Source of the DNA: Deltaproteobacteria bacterium
GTDB lineage: Bacteria > Desulfobacterota > Desulfarculia > Adiutricales > JAFDHD01
Reading direction: 5' to 3'
Assembly: GCA_019306365.1 (NCBI GenBank)
Contig: JAFDLS010000040.1
Coordinates: 1-33,597 of the forward strand
Length of the DNA stretch: 33,597 bases
Position 1 is the first letter of the stretch, and each line of letters opens with the position of its first letter. Made by a program: the position numbers and the translations under genes. Shown piece by piece: positions 22,867 to 31,910 of this stretch. Under the pieces are notes generated by a model, which saw only the letters and a list, made by a program, of their open reading frames with translations, searched no databases and was not told the DNA's origin.

Positions 22867-23769
22867 ATGGAAAGTAAAACCACAGTATACGAAACAAGTG
22901 ACTGGAAAGGGGGCCTCGCCAGATTTTTTCGGCGATTATGGGCGTCCATCGCTCTTCTTTCCGAATCCCGTATCGCGCTGGTCGGATTAATTATATTCAT
23001 TATCATTATATTCGTGTCCCTGACCGCTCCGTGGTTAGCGACGCATGATCCACTTGAAGGGGATTTCCTTAATATCAACGCTTCATCATCCCGCGAGCAC
23101 TGGTTGGGCACTGATAATCTTGGAAGGGACATCTGGTCCAGACTGGTTTATGGCGCTCAAAACGCCATGCTGGTCTCGTTCACCGTAGTACCTCTCGGCC
23201 TGATATTGGGAGTGATCCTTGGGGGTATCCCGGGTTATTATGGCGGTAGAGTTGACAACATCATGATGCGCTTTACCGACGCCGCCCTTTCCTTTCCCGG
23301 CCTGGTTTTGTTCATGGCGATTCTGGCCATTCTCGGTCCAGGACTCTGGCAGGTCATCCTGGCCCTGATCCTGGGCGGGACGGCAAGCCTGGTTCGATTC
23401 ACGCGCGGCTTGGTTCTGGCCGAACGAGAGCGAGATTACGTTAAGGCCGCCAAGCTGATCGGTGAACATAATTTACGAATTCTTTTTATGCAGGTTATCC
23501 CAAATGTCTCCTCACCATTAATCGTGATGGCTACCGTACGCCTTGGTGGAACTCTACTTGTCTTTGCCGGACTGACTTACTTAGGACTGGGGCCTCCCCC
23601 ACCGGAACCCAGCTGGGGGCTGATGCTCAATGAAGCCAGGGATCTCATGGAAACCGCGCCATGGGTTGCCGTGTATCCTGGGCTGGCCATTTTCATCACC
23701 GTCTTAGGCGTGAACCTTTTAGGAGACGGGCTTCGAGACGTACTGGATCCAAGGCTGACTGAAAAATGA
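22867..23769 (+). CDS. Dipeptide/oligopeptide ABC transporter permease, DppC/OppC family
   Basis: A 300-residue partner permease. Landmarks: a cytoplasmic N-terminus, helix ALVGLIIFIIIIFVSLTAPW, signature HWLGTDNLGRDIWSRLVYGA, GYYGGRVDNIMMRFTDAALS, EAA loop KAAKLIGEHNLRILFMQVIP, and LGLGPPPPEPSWGLML. It ends DPRLTEK without the long basic tail of the DppC at 3317. The stop overlaps the ATPase start (ATGA), so it is translationally coupled to the next gene. Confidence 0.94.
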   Translation: MESKTTVYETSDWKGGLARFFRRLWASIALLSESRIALVGLIIFIIIIFVSLTAPWLATHDPLEGDFLNINASSSREHWLGTDNLGRDIWSRLVYGAQNAMLVSFTVVPLGLILGVILGGIPGYYGGRVDNIMMRFTDAALSFPGLVLFMAILAILGPGLWQVILALILGGTASLVRFTRGLVLAERERDYVKAAKLIGEHNLRILFMQVIPNVSSPLIVMATVRLGGTLLVFAGLTYLGLGPPPPEPSWGLMLNEARDLMETAPWVAVYPGLAIFITVLGVNLLGDGLRDVLDPRLTEK

Positions 23770-24740
23770 GTGAAAATAAAAAACTTCTCGACATTAAAGA
23801 CCTGCATGTTTCCTTTCATCTCAGGGCTGGAATATTACAAGCCGTCAGGGGCGTAAACCTGATTCTCAATGCTGGAGAAACCGTCGGTATTGTGGGCGAA
23901 TCTGGCAGCGGCAAGAGCGTTATGGCCAAGGCCATAATCCGTCTTAATCCCACCCCGCCGGCCAAAACCACAGGTGAGATATATCTGGATGGCATGGACA
24001 ACCTTTCCCTGTCTGCTTCGCAGCTGCGCGAGGTTAGAGGACGCAAGGTGTCCATGATTTTCCAGGAACCCATGACCAGCCTTAACCCGGTTTTTAATAT
24101 CGGTCAGCAAATAACCGCCGGGATTATCACGCACCTGAAAACGTCAAAATCAGAGGCTCTGGACAGGTCAGCCGACTTATTGGATAAAGTGGGCATTCCT
24201 TCGCCGCGTGAACGTTTGAAACAATACCCCCATGAGCTTTCAGGGGGCATGAGGCAAAGGGTCATGATGGCTATGGCGCTTTCCTGCAACCCAACCTTGT
24301 TAATTGCCGACGAACCTACTACAGCCTTAGACGTGACTATTCAAGCGCAAATATTGGACCTGCTGGCTGACACTATTGTTAAAAGGAATATGTCTTTGAT
24401 CTTGATTTCGCACGATCTTTACGTGGTGGCTGACGCCTGCGAAAAAATTTCCGTCATGTACGCGGGACGGCAGGTCGAAGTGGGACCGACCACGGAGGTT
24501 TTCAAAAATCCTCGTCACCCCTACACCATTGGACTGAAGGAATCACAGCCTGCTATTGGCCAAAAAACGGACTACCTGAAACAGATCCCCGGTATGGTGC
24601 CTGATATGCTGAAGGCGCCTTCAGGATGTGCCTTTCACCCCCGTTGCCAATACGCGGAAGAAAGATGCAGTGAAGAAATACCGGAGCTTAAGGCTATAGG
24701 CCCGGAGCACTCTATCGCTTGTCCCCCGTTTGAGAATTAA
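23766..24740 (+). CDS. Oligopeptide ABC transporter ATPase, DppD/OppD family
   Basis: A 324-residue cytoplasmic ATPase. Walker A GESGSGKS is at residues 44-51, the Q-loop FQEPMTSLNP near 99-108, the signature LSGGMRQR at 158-165, Walker B LLIADEP at 178-184, and the switch His in ISHD. The C-terminal oligo_HPY region has the conserved cysteines (CAFHPRCQYAEERC...SIACP), which in relatives can bind an iron-sulfur cluster. Its start overlaps the permease stop by 4 nt. It may also power the ATPase-less permeases at 2334-4288; that is inference. Confidence 0.95.
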   Translation: MSENKKLLDIKDLHVSFHLRAGILQAVRGVNLILNAGETVGIVGESGSGKSVMAKAIIRLNPTPPAKTTGEIYLDGMDNLSLSASQLREVRGRKVSMIFQEPMTSLNPVFNIGQQITAGIITHLKTSKSEALDRSADLLDKVGIPSPRERLKQYPHELSGGMRQRVMMAMALSCNPTLLIADEPTTALDVTIQAQILDLLADTIVKRNMSLILISHDLYVVADACEKISVMYAGRQVEVGPTTEVFKNPRHPYTIGLKESQPAIGQKTDYLKQIPGMVPDMLKAPSGCAFHPRCQYAEERCSEEIPELKAIGPEHSIACPPFEN

Positions 24741-24751
24741 ACTCAGAATAA

Positions 24752-25741
24752 ATGGTTAATATCATGCCATCAAGCAAAATCAGTAATTTCGATGATACCC
24801 GCGCGATCCTGCAAACCAGGAAGCTTTGTAAATACTTTACGGTTAGATCCCAAGGTAAGAAGGCCACGCTTAAGGCCGTGGATGAAGCCGATTTGAATAT
24901 CTACCCAGGCAAAACCCTTGGCCTTGTTGGAGAAAGCGGATCCGGAAAATCCACCATCGCTTTCACCATGGTCCAGCTCCACAAGCCCACCTCAGGCGAC
25001 ATTTTTTATGAGGGCAATTCCGTGACTAACCTGAAAGGGCTGTCTCTGAAACAATTTCGGGAGCAAGTCCAGATGATCTTTCAGGATCCATATAGTTCCC
25101 TTGACCCACGCCAAACGCTTAAAACTATCGTGGAGCGGCCTTTAAAACTGCATACAGACCTGAAGAGCGGACCTCGTCTGGAAAAGATAATCGAGATACT
25201 CAATCAGGTTGGTTTAGACACGGGCCAGCTTTATAGATATCCTCACGAATTTAGTGGAGGACAGCGCCAGAGGATCGCGATGGCCCGAGCCCTGGCCGTC
25301 AACCCAAGAATGATAGTGTGTGATGAACCGGTTTCAGCTCTGGATGTATCGGTCCAGGCTCAAATACTCAACCTGCTTAAAAAATTACAGGAAGATCTTA
25401 ACCTGGCCTATCTTTTCGTTTCCCACGACCTCAACGTGGTTAGGCATATTTCGCATGAGGTCGCGGTAATTTACATGGGCCGTATCGTGGAAAGCGCGCC
25501 GACGGAGGAATTGTTCAATAACCCTTCTCACCCGTACACCCGCGCTCTTTTAGTGTCCATGCCCGGCTTGGAAAGACAGGACCAAAGTTTAAAATTAATC
25601 GGAGAAATCAGTTCCCCTATCGATCCTCCTCCTGGATGCCGGCTGGCGTCCAGATGTCCTGTCGCCAGAGACGCGTGTAAAGAAGTAACGCCTGAGCTAA
25701 AGGAGGTTTCACCGGGGCATCTGGTTGCATGTCTTGATTAA
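24752..25741 (+). CDS. Oligopeptide ABC transporter ATPase, DppF/OppF family
   Basis: A 329-residue second ATPase. Walker A GESGSGKST is at residues 60-68, then FQDPYSSLDPRQTL, signature SGGQRQRIAMARAL, Walker B MIVCDEP followed by VSALDVS, and switch FVSHD. The C-terminus holds the oligo_HPY cysteines CRLASRC and DAC...VACLD. It starts 11 bp after the DppD gene; ATG 24752 and ATG 24764 are both possible and neither has a strong ribosome binding site. Last gene of the importer operon. A 160-bp gap without an evident T-tract terminator follows, so read-through to the sulfatase is possible. Confidence 0.95.
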   Translation: MVNIMPSSKISNFDDTRAILQTRKLCKYFTVRSQGKKATLKAVDEADLNIYPGKTLGLVGESGSGKSTIAFTMVQLHKPTSGDIFYEGNSVTNLKGLSLKQFREQVQMIFQDPYSSLDPRQTLKTIVERPLKLHTDLKSGPRLEKIIEILNQVGLDTGQLYRYPHEFSGGQRQRIAMARALAVNPRMIVCDEPVSALDVSVQAQILNLLKKLQEDLNLAYLFVSHDLNVVRHISHEVAVIYMGRIVESAPTEELFNNPSHPYTRALLVSMPGLERQDQSLKLIGEISSPIDPPPGCRLASRCPVARDACKEVTPELKEVSPGHLVACLD

Positions 25742-25908
25742 AACCTTTCAAAAAAACATCCCCCCGAAACTACCGGCCGGTTCTTTATCAATAACAGGCG
25801 CCGTAAAGGCATTGGAAGGCCAGTGCTTGGGACAGCGCGACGACTGCCTCATAATTCAGGATTCATATTCTCAAACGAATTTTTTAAAATAAAAACCAGG
25901 AGTTTGTG

Positions 25909-28170
25909 ATGTCAAATAAAGAAAATGAATTTGGTGGTATCATAGGCCGGACCTACAAAGAGTCAACATCCTACTGGCCGGAACCGGTAAAGGCTCCGGA
26001 TAGCAGCCCCAATGTGGTCTTCATCATCCTGGACGACGTCGGATTCTCACAAATAGGATGTTATGGGTCTGAAATCGAAACTCCGAACATGGACCGCCTG
26101 GCCCAAAACGGTCTTCTTTTTAATAACTTCCACACCACCGCCTTGTGTTCTCCAACAAGAGCCTGCCTGCTGACTGGCCGTAATCACCATTCGGTCGGCA
26201 CGGCCATCATCACCGATTTAGCCACAGGATACCCGGGTTACAACGGGAGGATACCGCGCAGCGCGGCGACCATCGCCCAGATACTTAAAGAGAATGGTTA
26301 CAACACCATGGCCGTGGGTAAGTGGCATAACACTCCGTCTGAGGATTTAAGCGCTGCCGGTCCTTACGACCACTGGCCGTTAGGCATGGGCTTCGAGCGC
26401 TTTTATGGATTTCTTGCCGGAGAAACGAATCAATGGAAGCCTGATCTTGTTTACGACAATCACCGCATCGAAACCCCGGATCGTCCAGGGTATCACGTAT
26501 CCGAAGACATTGTTGATAAGTCAATAGGGTTTATTCTTGATCAGAAGCAGGCTAACCCGGATAAGCCCGCTTTTCTCTGGTTGTCTTTTGGCGCAGGCCA
26601 CGCTCCGCATCACGCTCCAAAGGAATACATCGAAAAATACAAGGGGAAATTTGATAAGGGGTGGGACAAGGTTCGTGAGGAGGTTCTGATCCGGCAGAAG
26701 GAGATGGGTGTTGTCCCCCAAGACACGGAACTGGCGCCAAGCAATCCCCGCGTTAAACCCTGGGACACGCTGTCCGATGATGAAAGGAAATTATTCGCGC
26801 GCATGCAGGAAGTATACGCGGGCTTCATGGACCATACCGACCACCAAATAGGCCGTTTCGTGAATTTTCTTGAGAAGATTGGAGAACTGGATAATACCTT
26901 GATCATGCTTATTTCAGACAATGGCGCCAGCAGGGAAGGCGGTCCCAATGGTACTGTTAACGAAATTCGTTTTTTTAACGCGGTCAGAGAATCCCTTGAG
27001 GCCAACCTGGAAATGATTGACGAGCTTGGTGGTCCTCTCACCTACAATCATTACCCGCGCGGCTGGGCACAGGCCGGTAACAGCCCTCTTAAACGCTTTA
27101 AGCAAAATACTCACGGTGGAGGTATTCGTGATCCTCTCATTGTGCATTGGCCCAAAGGCATCAAAAATAAAGGTCAAATTCGTCAGCAGTATCATCACGT
27201 CATTGACCTTGTTCCCACGGTTTATGACATTATTGGGATCAACCCGCCTGATGAGTTCAATGGCATACAGCAAAAACCCATTGAAGGCATCAGTATGGCC
27301 TATACTTTTAATGATGGCGACGCGTCCACACGAAAAGAAATGCAATACTATGAAATGTTCGGTCACCGGGGTCTTTGGCATGACGGCTGGAAAGCGGTTA
27401 CTTATCATGAATGGGGTTCCAAAGGGAATTTTGATGACGATAAGTGGGAGTTGTATCACATAGATGAGGATTTTTCGGAATGCCATGATCTGGCGGAGCA
27501 GTATCCGGAAAAATTAAAGGAAATGATCGATCTTTGGTGGCGTGAGGCGGAAAAGTACCAGGTGCTGCCTCTTGATGACCGCACAAATGAGCGCTTCTAC
27601 ATCGACAAGCCCCCGCGCGATAAAGATCGAAAAACCTTCACCTATTATCCTGATACCTCCATGATGCCGAGCAGCGCCGCTCCTCCGATCCGAAATCGCT
27701 CTCACTTTATCCTGGCAGAGGTGGATATCCCTGAAGGCAGCGCTGAAGGCGTTCTCATCGCCCACGGCGGCCGCTTTGCCGGTTATGCCCTGTACATTAA
27801 GGATAACCGGCTGGTCTACGATCATAATTTTTTAGGAATCGAGCACTATATTGTTACTTCAGAAATTGATGTACCTGCCGGACCTTCAAACTTGGGGTTT
27901 AAATTCGAAAAATCAGGCGAGCATCAGGGTATTGGTCAACTGTTTATCAATGGGCAAAAGGTCGGTGAAGCGCCCATAGCGCGTACGATCCCGGTATCTT
28001 ATGGGCCGGAAGGCCTGGAAATCGGACGGGACACATTAACCCCGGTGAGTGAAAACTATACCTGTCCTTTTAAATTCACCGGCATCTTGAAAAAGGTTGT
28101 GGTTACCGTGGATGGCGAACCTCATCTCGACCCGGAGGGAGATTTTAAAGCAGCCATGGGCGAACAATAA
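25909..28170 (+). CDS. Arylsulfatase (type I, formylglycine), large form with C-terminal beta domain
   Basis: A 753-residue sulfatase (ATG 25909 with AGGAG 6 nt upstream; a GTG three bases earlier is less likely). The metal-binding LDD is at residues 41-43, and the formylglycine box is C80-S-P-T-R84 within TTALCSPTRACLLTGRNHHS. MAVGKWHNTPSED, then SDNGASREGG and THGGGIRDPLIVHWPKGI, are the usual metal and active-site loops. CSPTR is the form seen in bacterial arylsulfatases. Residues from about 600 (FILAEVDIPEGSAEGVLI) to the end form a separate beta-rich domain common to these long arylsulfatases. No signal peptide is visible, so the substrate is probably imported, perhaps through the importer encoded upstream. 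Confidence 0.93.
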   Translation: MSNKENEFGGIIGRTYKESTSYWPEPVKAPDSSPNVVFIILDDVGFSQIGCYGSEIETPNMDRLAQNGLLFNNFHTTALCSPTRACLLTGRNHHSVGTAIITDLATGYPGYNGRIPRSAATIAQILKENGYNTMAVGKWHNTPSEDLSAAGPYDHWPLGMGFERFYGFLAGETNQWKPDLVYDNHRIETPDRPGYHVSEDIVDKSIGFILDQKQANPDKPAFLWLSFGAGHAPHHAPKEYIEKYKGKFDKGWDKVREEVLIRQKEMGVVPQDTELAPSNPRVKPWDTLSDDERKLFARMQEVYAGFMDHTDHQIGRFVNFLEKIGELDNTLIMLISDNGASREGGPNGTVNEIRFFNAVRESLEANLEMIDELGGPLTYNHYPRGWAQAGNSPLKRFKQNTHGGGIRDPLIVHWPKGIKNKGQIRQQYHHVIDLVPTVYDIIGINPPDEFNGIQQKPIEGISMAYTFNDGDASTRKEMQYYEMFGHRGLWHDGWKAVTYHEWGSKGNFDDDKWELYHIDEDFSECHDLAEQYPEKLKEMIDLWWREAEKYQVLPLDDRTNERFYIDKPPRDKDRKTFTYYPDTSMMPSSAAPPIRNRSHFILAEVDIPEGSAEGVLIAHGGRFAGYALYIKDNRLVYDHNFLGIEHYIVTSEIDVPAGPSNLGFKFEKSGEHQGIGQLFINGQKVGEAPIARTIPVSYGPEGLEIGRDTLTPVSENYTCPFKFTGILKKVVVTVDGEPHLDPEGDFKAAMGEQ

Positions 28171-28480
28171 CTTCGTGTCGTTAGCTTCATAGAAATAGGA
28201 TCTTCTCCGAATAAGTTGATGATATTTAATGGCCAAATCCACCCTTTCCTCTGGTTCCCAAGCTCCGGCTTGGGAATCTATCCAGGGTTATCACGTTTCC
28301 AAGCTGGAGCTTTAGAACGAGTAGAAACACTCTGCTTGGAGATTTTCACTCGATGAAACGGAAAGTACTCACGTATACTCAAACTCGGCACCGGCTCTCC
28401 TTCTTCTTTCAAAAGTCTTTGATAAACCTATGGATAGCGGAAGATGCAGCCGATATCATTATATCTAATCCAGCATAGAC
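28171..28480. other. Intergenic region between convergent genes, with a small palindromic repeat
   Basis: The perfect hairpin TTCCCAAGC-TCCG-GCTTGGGAA is at 28255-28276, and degenerate relatives follow (CCAAGCTGGAGCTT near 28300 and CTGCTTGGAG near 28333). The pattern looks like a short interspersed palindromic repeat cluster. It may also serve as a two-way transcription end for the convergent genes. No gene is seen. Confidence 0.5.
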
Positions 28481-30028
28481 TCAGCAACTCTTTGGAAGAA
28501 GAGCCTTGTTAATAAACCTTTCTTTCAACTTGGACCTCAGCACCTTACCGATAGGGCTCTTAGGCAAAGAGTCAATAAATTCCACGAATTTGGGTTTCTT
28601 GAAGCTGGCCAGATTCTGCTTTGAAAACTCGATAACCTCCTCAGGTGTCATCTCTTCACCTTGTTTCAATACTACGGCCGCACAGACCTTCTCACCCCAG
28701 ATTTCATCCGGCGCGCCATAAACAGCGACTTCAATTATTTTTGGGTGACGGTAGAGAACCTCCTCGACTTCCTTGGGGTAAATGTTTTCCCCGCCGCTGA
28801 TGATCATGTTTTTCTTTCTTTCAACAATATATAGAAAGCCGTCCTCGTCAAACCGCCCAAGGTCCTGGGTATAAAGCCAGCCGTTCCGAAGCGCTTCCGC
28901 GGTTTTTTCAGGGTCTTTATAATATTCCCTCATAACATTGGGACCGCGCACAATGATCTCACCCACCTCCCCTGACGCCACATCTTCACCCTGGCCGTCA
29001 ACAACGCGCACCAGCTCGGAAATATGCGGGAGACCGACGGAAAAAGGTTTCTCCGCAGTGTACTCCTCTGATCTGCTGGTTGTGCCGCCGCAGGTCTCCG
29101 TCATACCGTAATTATCAATAATACCTGCGTTACAAAAAACTTTCTTGAGCTGGTTCCTCGTCTCATCAGGCATGACTTCAGACCCTGACATGAGATATCT
29201 GACAGAACTAAGATCATAACTACTGATTTCCGGCTGTTGTAAGATCATCTTGTAAACGGTCGGGGGATTCCCCAGCCGATTGATCTTCTCCTTTTGTATG
29301 AATTCAAGCATCTGTTTCGGATCGAACGCTTTCAGAATAACGAGAGTGTAGCCCGCGAAGATATTTCCAGTAAGGTTCGCTATGGATCCCGCGTGAAAAA
29401 GCGGATAGACTGTCATCGACTTCATGCCAGGCTCACGCGTCCTCCCAGCCGTGCTATTTATATTCATCCATATCCAGTTTTTATGGGTGGCCACCACTCC
29501 CTTTGGTTTGCCTGTGGTTCCGGCGGTATACAAAATGGTCGCCACCTCTTCCTCTTTAATTTCTCCAGACGGCTCTTGTGTTGATTGTTGGTCAGTTTTC
29601 ACCTCAAAATCAATGAATCCCTCTACCGGGTTTTTCCCGAATGAAAAAAATCTTTTAACCTCCTCAAGTTGTGGTTTAATCTGAGTTATGGTTTCATTCA
29701 ATGTGTCCAGAAACAAAACCGTGGAAACGTCTGAATGGTCGACAATGTAGGTAAGTTCACCTGGAGACAGTCGAATATTCAAGGGGACGAGAACGGCTCC
29801 TATCCGCCAGATAGCGTAAATTGTTTCCACAAGCTCCAGACAGTTAGAGGCCAGGGTGGCCACATGATCACCCTTTTTCACACCTAAACTCAGCAGCGCG
29901 TTAGCCCTTTTGTTTACGCGGTCATTGAGCTGAGAATAGGTGGCTCGCGCGTCATCGAAGATAACAGCCTCATCACGCGGATACTTCGCGGCATTTATTT
30001 TCAACATAGTTCCAAGTGTAATTTCCAT
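28481..30028 (-). CDS. AMP-dependent acyl-CoA synthetase/ligase (long-chain fatty acid-CoA ligase-like)
   Basis: A 515-residue ANL-superfamily ligase that activates a carboxylic acid to an acyl-AMP and then a CoA thioester. Motifs: P-loop LYTAGTTGKPKG (about residues 166-177), NYGMTETCGG, GWLYTQDLGRFDEDGFLYIV, RKKNMIISGGENIYPKEVEE, and the C-terminal catalytic Lys region PIGKVLRSKLK. It starts with ATG at 30028 with GGAG upstream. There is no signal peptide. It is the only annotated intact gene on the minus strand besides tRNA. Its acid substrate cannot be read from sequence; fatty, aryl or aryloxy acids are all possible. Confidence 0.93.
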   Translation of the reverse strand: MEITLGTMLKINAAKYPRDEAVIFDDARATYSQLNDRVNKRANALLSLGVKKGDHVATLASNCLELVETIYAIWRIGAVLVPLNIRLSPGELTYIVDHSDVSTVLFLDTLNETITQIKPQLEEVKRFFSFGKNPVEGFIDFEVKTDQQSTQEPSGEIKEEEVATILYTAGTTGKPKGVVATHKNWIWMNINSTAGRTREPGMKSMTVYPLFHAGSIANLTGNIFAGYTLVILKAFDPKQMLEFIQKEKINRLGNPPTVYKMILQQPEISSYDLSSVRYLMSGSEVMPDETRNQLKKVFCNAGIIDNYGMTETCGGTTSRSEEYTAEKPFSVGLPHISELVRVVDGQGEDVASGEVGEIIVRGPNVMREYYKDPEKTAEALRNGWLYTQDLGRFDEDGFLYIVERKKNMIISGGENIYPKEVEEVLYRHPKIIEVAVYGAPDEIWGEKVCAAVVLKQGEEMTPEEVIEFSKQNLASFKKPKFVEFIDSLPKSPIGKVLRSKLKERFINKALLPKSC

Positions 30029-30686
30029 AACGACATCTCCATTATCTCTTTTAATGTTTTAAATATTTTCCGTCATATTGACGGTTATGACGTCTAAAAA
30101 TTTAACCAACCTTAATTTTCAACACTTATCGCAAAAGGCATTAAGAGAAATTAAGGCAGTCTAATCAAATACAACATTCTGTTGTTATCCAGCTATAGTA
30201 ATTGCCAAAATTATCTTCCGTTCGGTTACTACGGTAAATCAAGACTTTAACGGCGGCTGCCATGATATAAAAAATGGCAATTACATGATGTTTTAGCGTT
30301 TGTCATAAGATGGCTTACGAGAACAACCGAAACTAAATCTTCTCCTATCCCAAGGTCAAACGGAAAATATTTATGACAAACGCTCTGATACTAACCGGAA
30401 GCTATTGAACACAATCATTATTGTCAATTATTTTTACCCTGTTATTTTAACTTGCCAAATGATCAATAGCAAAGGAAATTGGGGTCAAGGAAGCGCTTCG
30501 CCTTTAATTTTAAAAAAAGATTTGACTTGCGATAAGAGTTTTAGGAGCATTGACTATCTTAAATACTTTTTTATTTTGAGTTAAAGGGCCTGGCCAATTC
30601 AAACCGAACGTATTTAGCGAATAGACAATACCGGCTTTTAACTGGTGTTTGTATTTTTACTTAAACGCAATAGGGTGAGGTGATTC
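30029..30686. other. Divergent intergenic region, 658 bp
   Basis: It holds the second family B repeat (30189-30386) and otherwise AT-rich sequence. It must contain the promoters of the ligase gene (minus) and of the oxidase-like gene (plus), but no strong -35/-10 pair stands out. No supported ORF. Confidence 0.5.
30189..30386 (-). repeat. Family B structured repeat, copy 2 (198 bp, reverse)
   Basis: Reverse complement of the element at 10027-10224 and of identical length. Two perfect inverted repeats are visible: GTAATTGCCA / TGGCAATTAC (30198-30207 with 30275-30284) and AGCGTTTGTCATAA / TTATGACAAACGCT (30295-30308 with 30371-30384). They would fold into two neighbouring stem-loops. No coding capacity. 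Confidence 0.85.
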
Positions 30687-31643
30687 ATGAATCTTAGTGA
30701 GTTGTATGAAAAAGGAGAACGCGTTATCAGTGAACAGAGCTATGGCCTGCTTCTCGAAGGAGTGGAAACGGGTTTTGTGCTGGCCAATAACCGCCGCGTC
30801 ATGGAGCGGTACACCTTCAGGCAGAGTGTCATTGACGCCTCTGAAGCCACCACTAAATGTCAGGTTCTCGGGGTTGAACTGGGTACGCCGGTGATTATGT
30901 CGGCCCTTACCATGCCTATACCCGCTATCGCGGAAAACGGGCTCATGAAAGTCGCGTTAGGGCTCAAAGAAACTGGCTCCCTGATGTGGACCGGCACACC
31001 CGTCCCAGGCAATCTGAAAGAAATCGCGGCAACCGGTGTTCCTCTCGCCTCAACGGTAAAACCCTTTAAAGATAGAAAAAAGATCTTTGAAGAGCTCGAA
31101 CGCTTTCAGGACGCCGGAGTCACCTGGGCCGGGGTTGAAATAGACGTTGGTTACGGAACCAAAATCAAAGACAGGCCCATTGTTTCCGATTGCGCTCCCC
31201 TGTCACTGGCGGAACTCAAAGAAATCAGGAAAGCCGTATCAGGAACACTGATTTTCAAAGGAGTGCTTAGCGGTATCGACGCCTCAAAGTCAATAGAGGC
31301 GGGTGCGGACGCAATCGTGGCTTCCAACCACGGCGCTCATACACTGGACTACCTCCCTCATCCGTTTCAGGTAATGGAAGAAATCATGGAAGTTGCCCGT
31401 GGAAACACAGTGGTTATAGTGGATGGCGGATTTCGCCGTGGCAGCGACGTTATCAAGGGACTTGCCTTGGGAGCTTCTCTGGTCGGTCTGGGCAGACCGG
31501 TCCTCTATGCCCTGGCCGCTGATGGGCAAAATGGCATTCAAAGCCTTATCACGGAAATTACGGCTGAACTGAGCCGAATTATGGCGTTGGTCGGGGCCAA
31601 AGACCCTGCCAGCGTCAATCAAGACATACTGATAAGGGATTAA
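30687..31643 (+). CDS. FMN-dependent alpha-hydroxyacid dehydrogenase/oxidase-like protein with altered active site
   Basis: A 318-residue TIM-barrel flavoprotein of the glycolate oxidase / lactate dehydrogenase (LldD) family, somewhat short (usual about 350-380). Flavin and catalytic positions: K191 (IFKGV), catalytic H215 in ASNHGAHTLD, DGGFRRGSDVIKGLALGASL (residues 246-265) and GLGRPVLYALAADGQNGI. The family motif is SNHG[GA]RQLD, whose Arg binds the substrate carboxylate; here it is His (H218). Substrate use is therefore probably altered, or the protein works as a related isomerase or oxidase. It starts at ATG 30687, preceded by GGGTGAGGTG. A monocistronic plus-strand gene opposite to the ligase. 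Confidence 0.85.
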   Translation: MNLSELYEKGERVISEQSYGLLLEGVETGFVLANNRRVMERYTFRQSVIDASEATTKCQVLGVELGTPVIMSALTMPIPAIAENGLMKVALGLKETGSLMWTGTPVPGNLKEIAATGVPLASTVKPFKDRKKIFEELERFQDAGVTWAGVEIDVGYGTKIKDRPIVSDCAPLSLAELKEIRKAVSGTLIFKGVLSGIDASKSIEAGADAIVASNHGAHTLDYLPHPFQVMEEIMEVARGNTVVIVDGGFRRGSDVIKGLALGASLVGLGRPVLYALAADGQNGIQSLITEITAELSRIMALVGAKDPASVNQDILIRD

Positions 31644-31910
31644 ACTGATTTTCAAATTAAGGATCAGTGTTTTGGCAATCGCCTCATCAGGTGAGATAGT
31701 GTTGAGATCGGAGCTCCGGTAAAAATTTTATCTATTGAGTTCTCCCTGCCCTCATCTGATATCCGGCGGCGCCCTGAATGCACGAAAGCGTCATTATTGT
31801 ATTTGTGAGTGAACTAATTTGGGGTTATAGTACTCTAAGAGGAAATGACAAACCAAATCATACAAATAAGAGCTGAAAGACGAACTGTCCCGCTCGCAAT
31901 AAAGAAGGTT

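Noticed and set aside
19949-25741. Second Dpp importer as exporter of the RiPP product
   Set aside because: A receptor protein and family 5/DppBCDF subunits mark an importer; uptake of a peptide is possible but export is not supported.
26914-27486. 190-codon minus-strand open frame
   Set aside because: Shadow of the large arylsulfatase gene.
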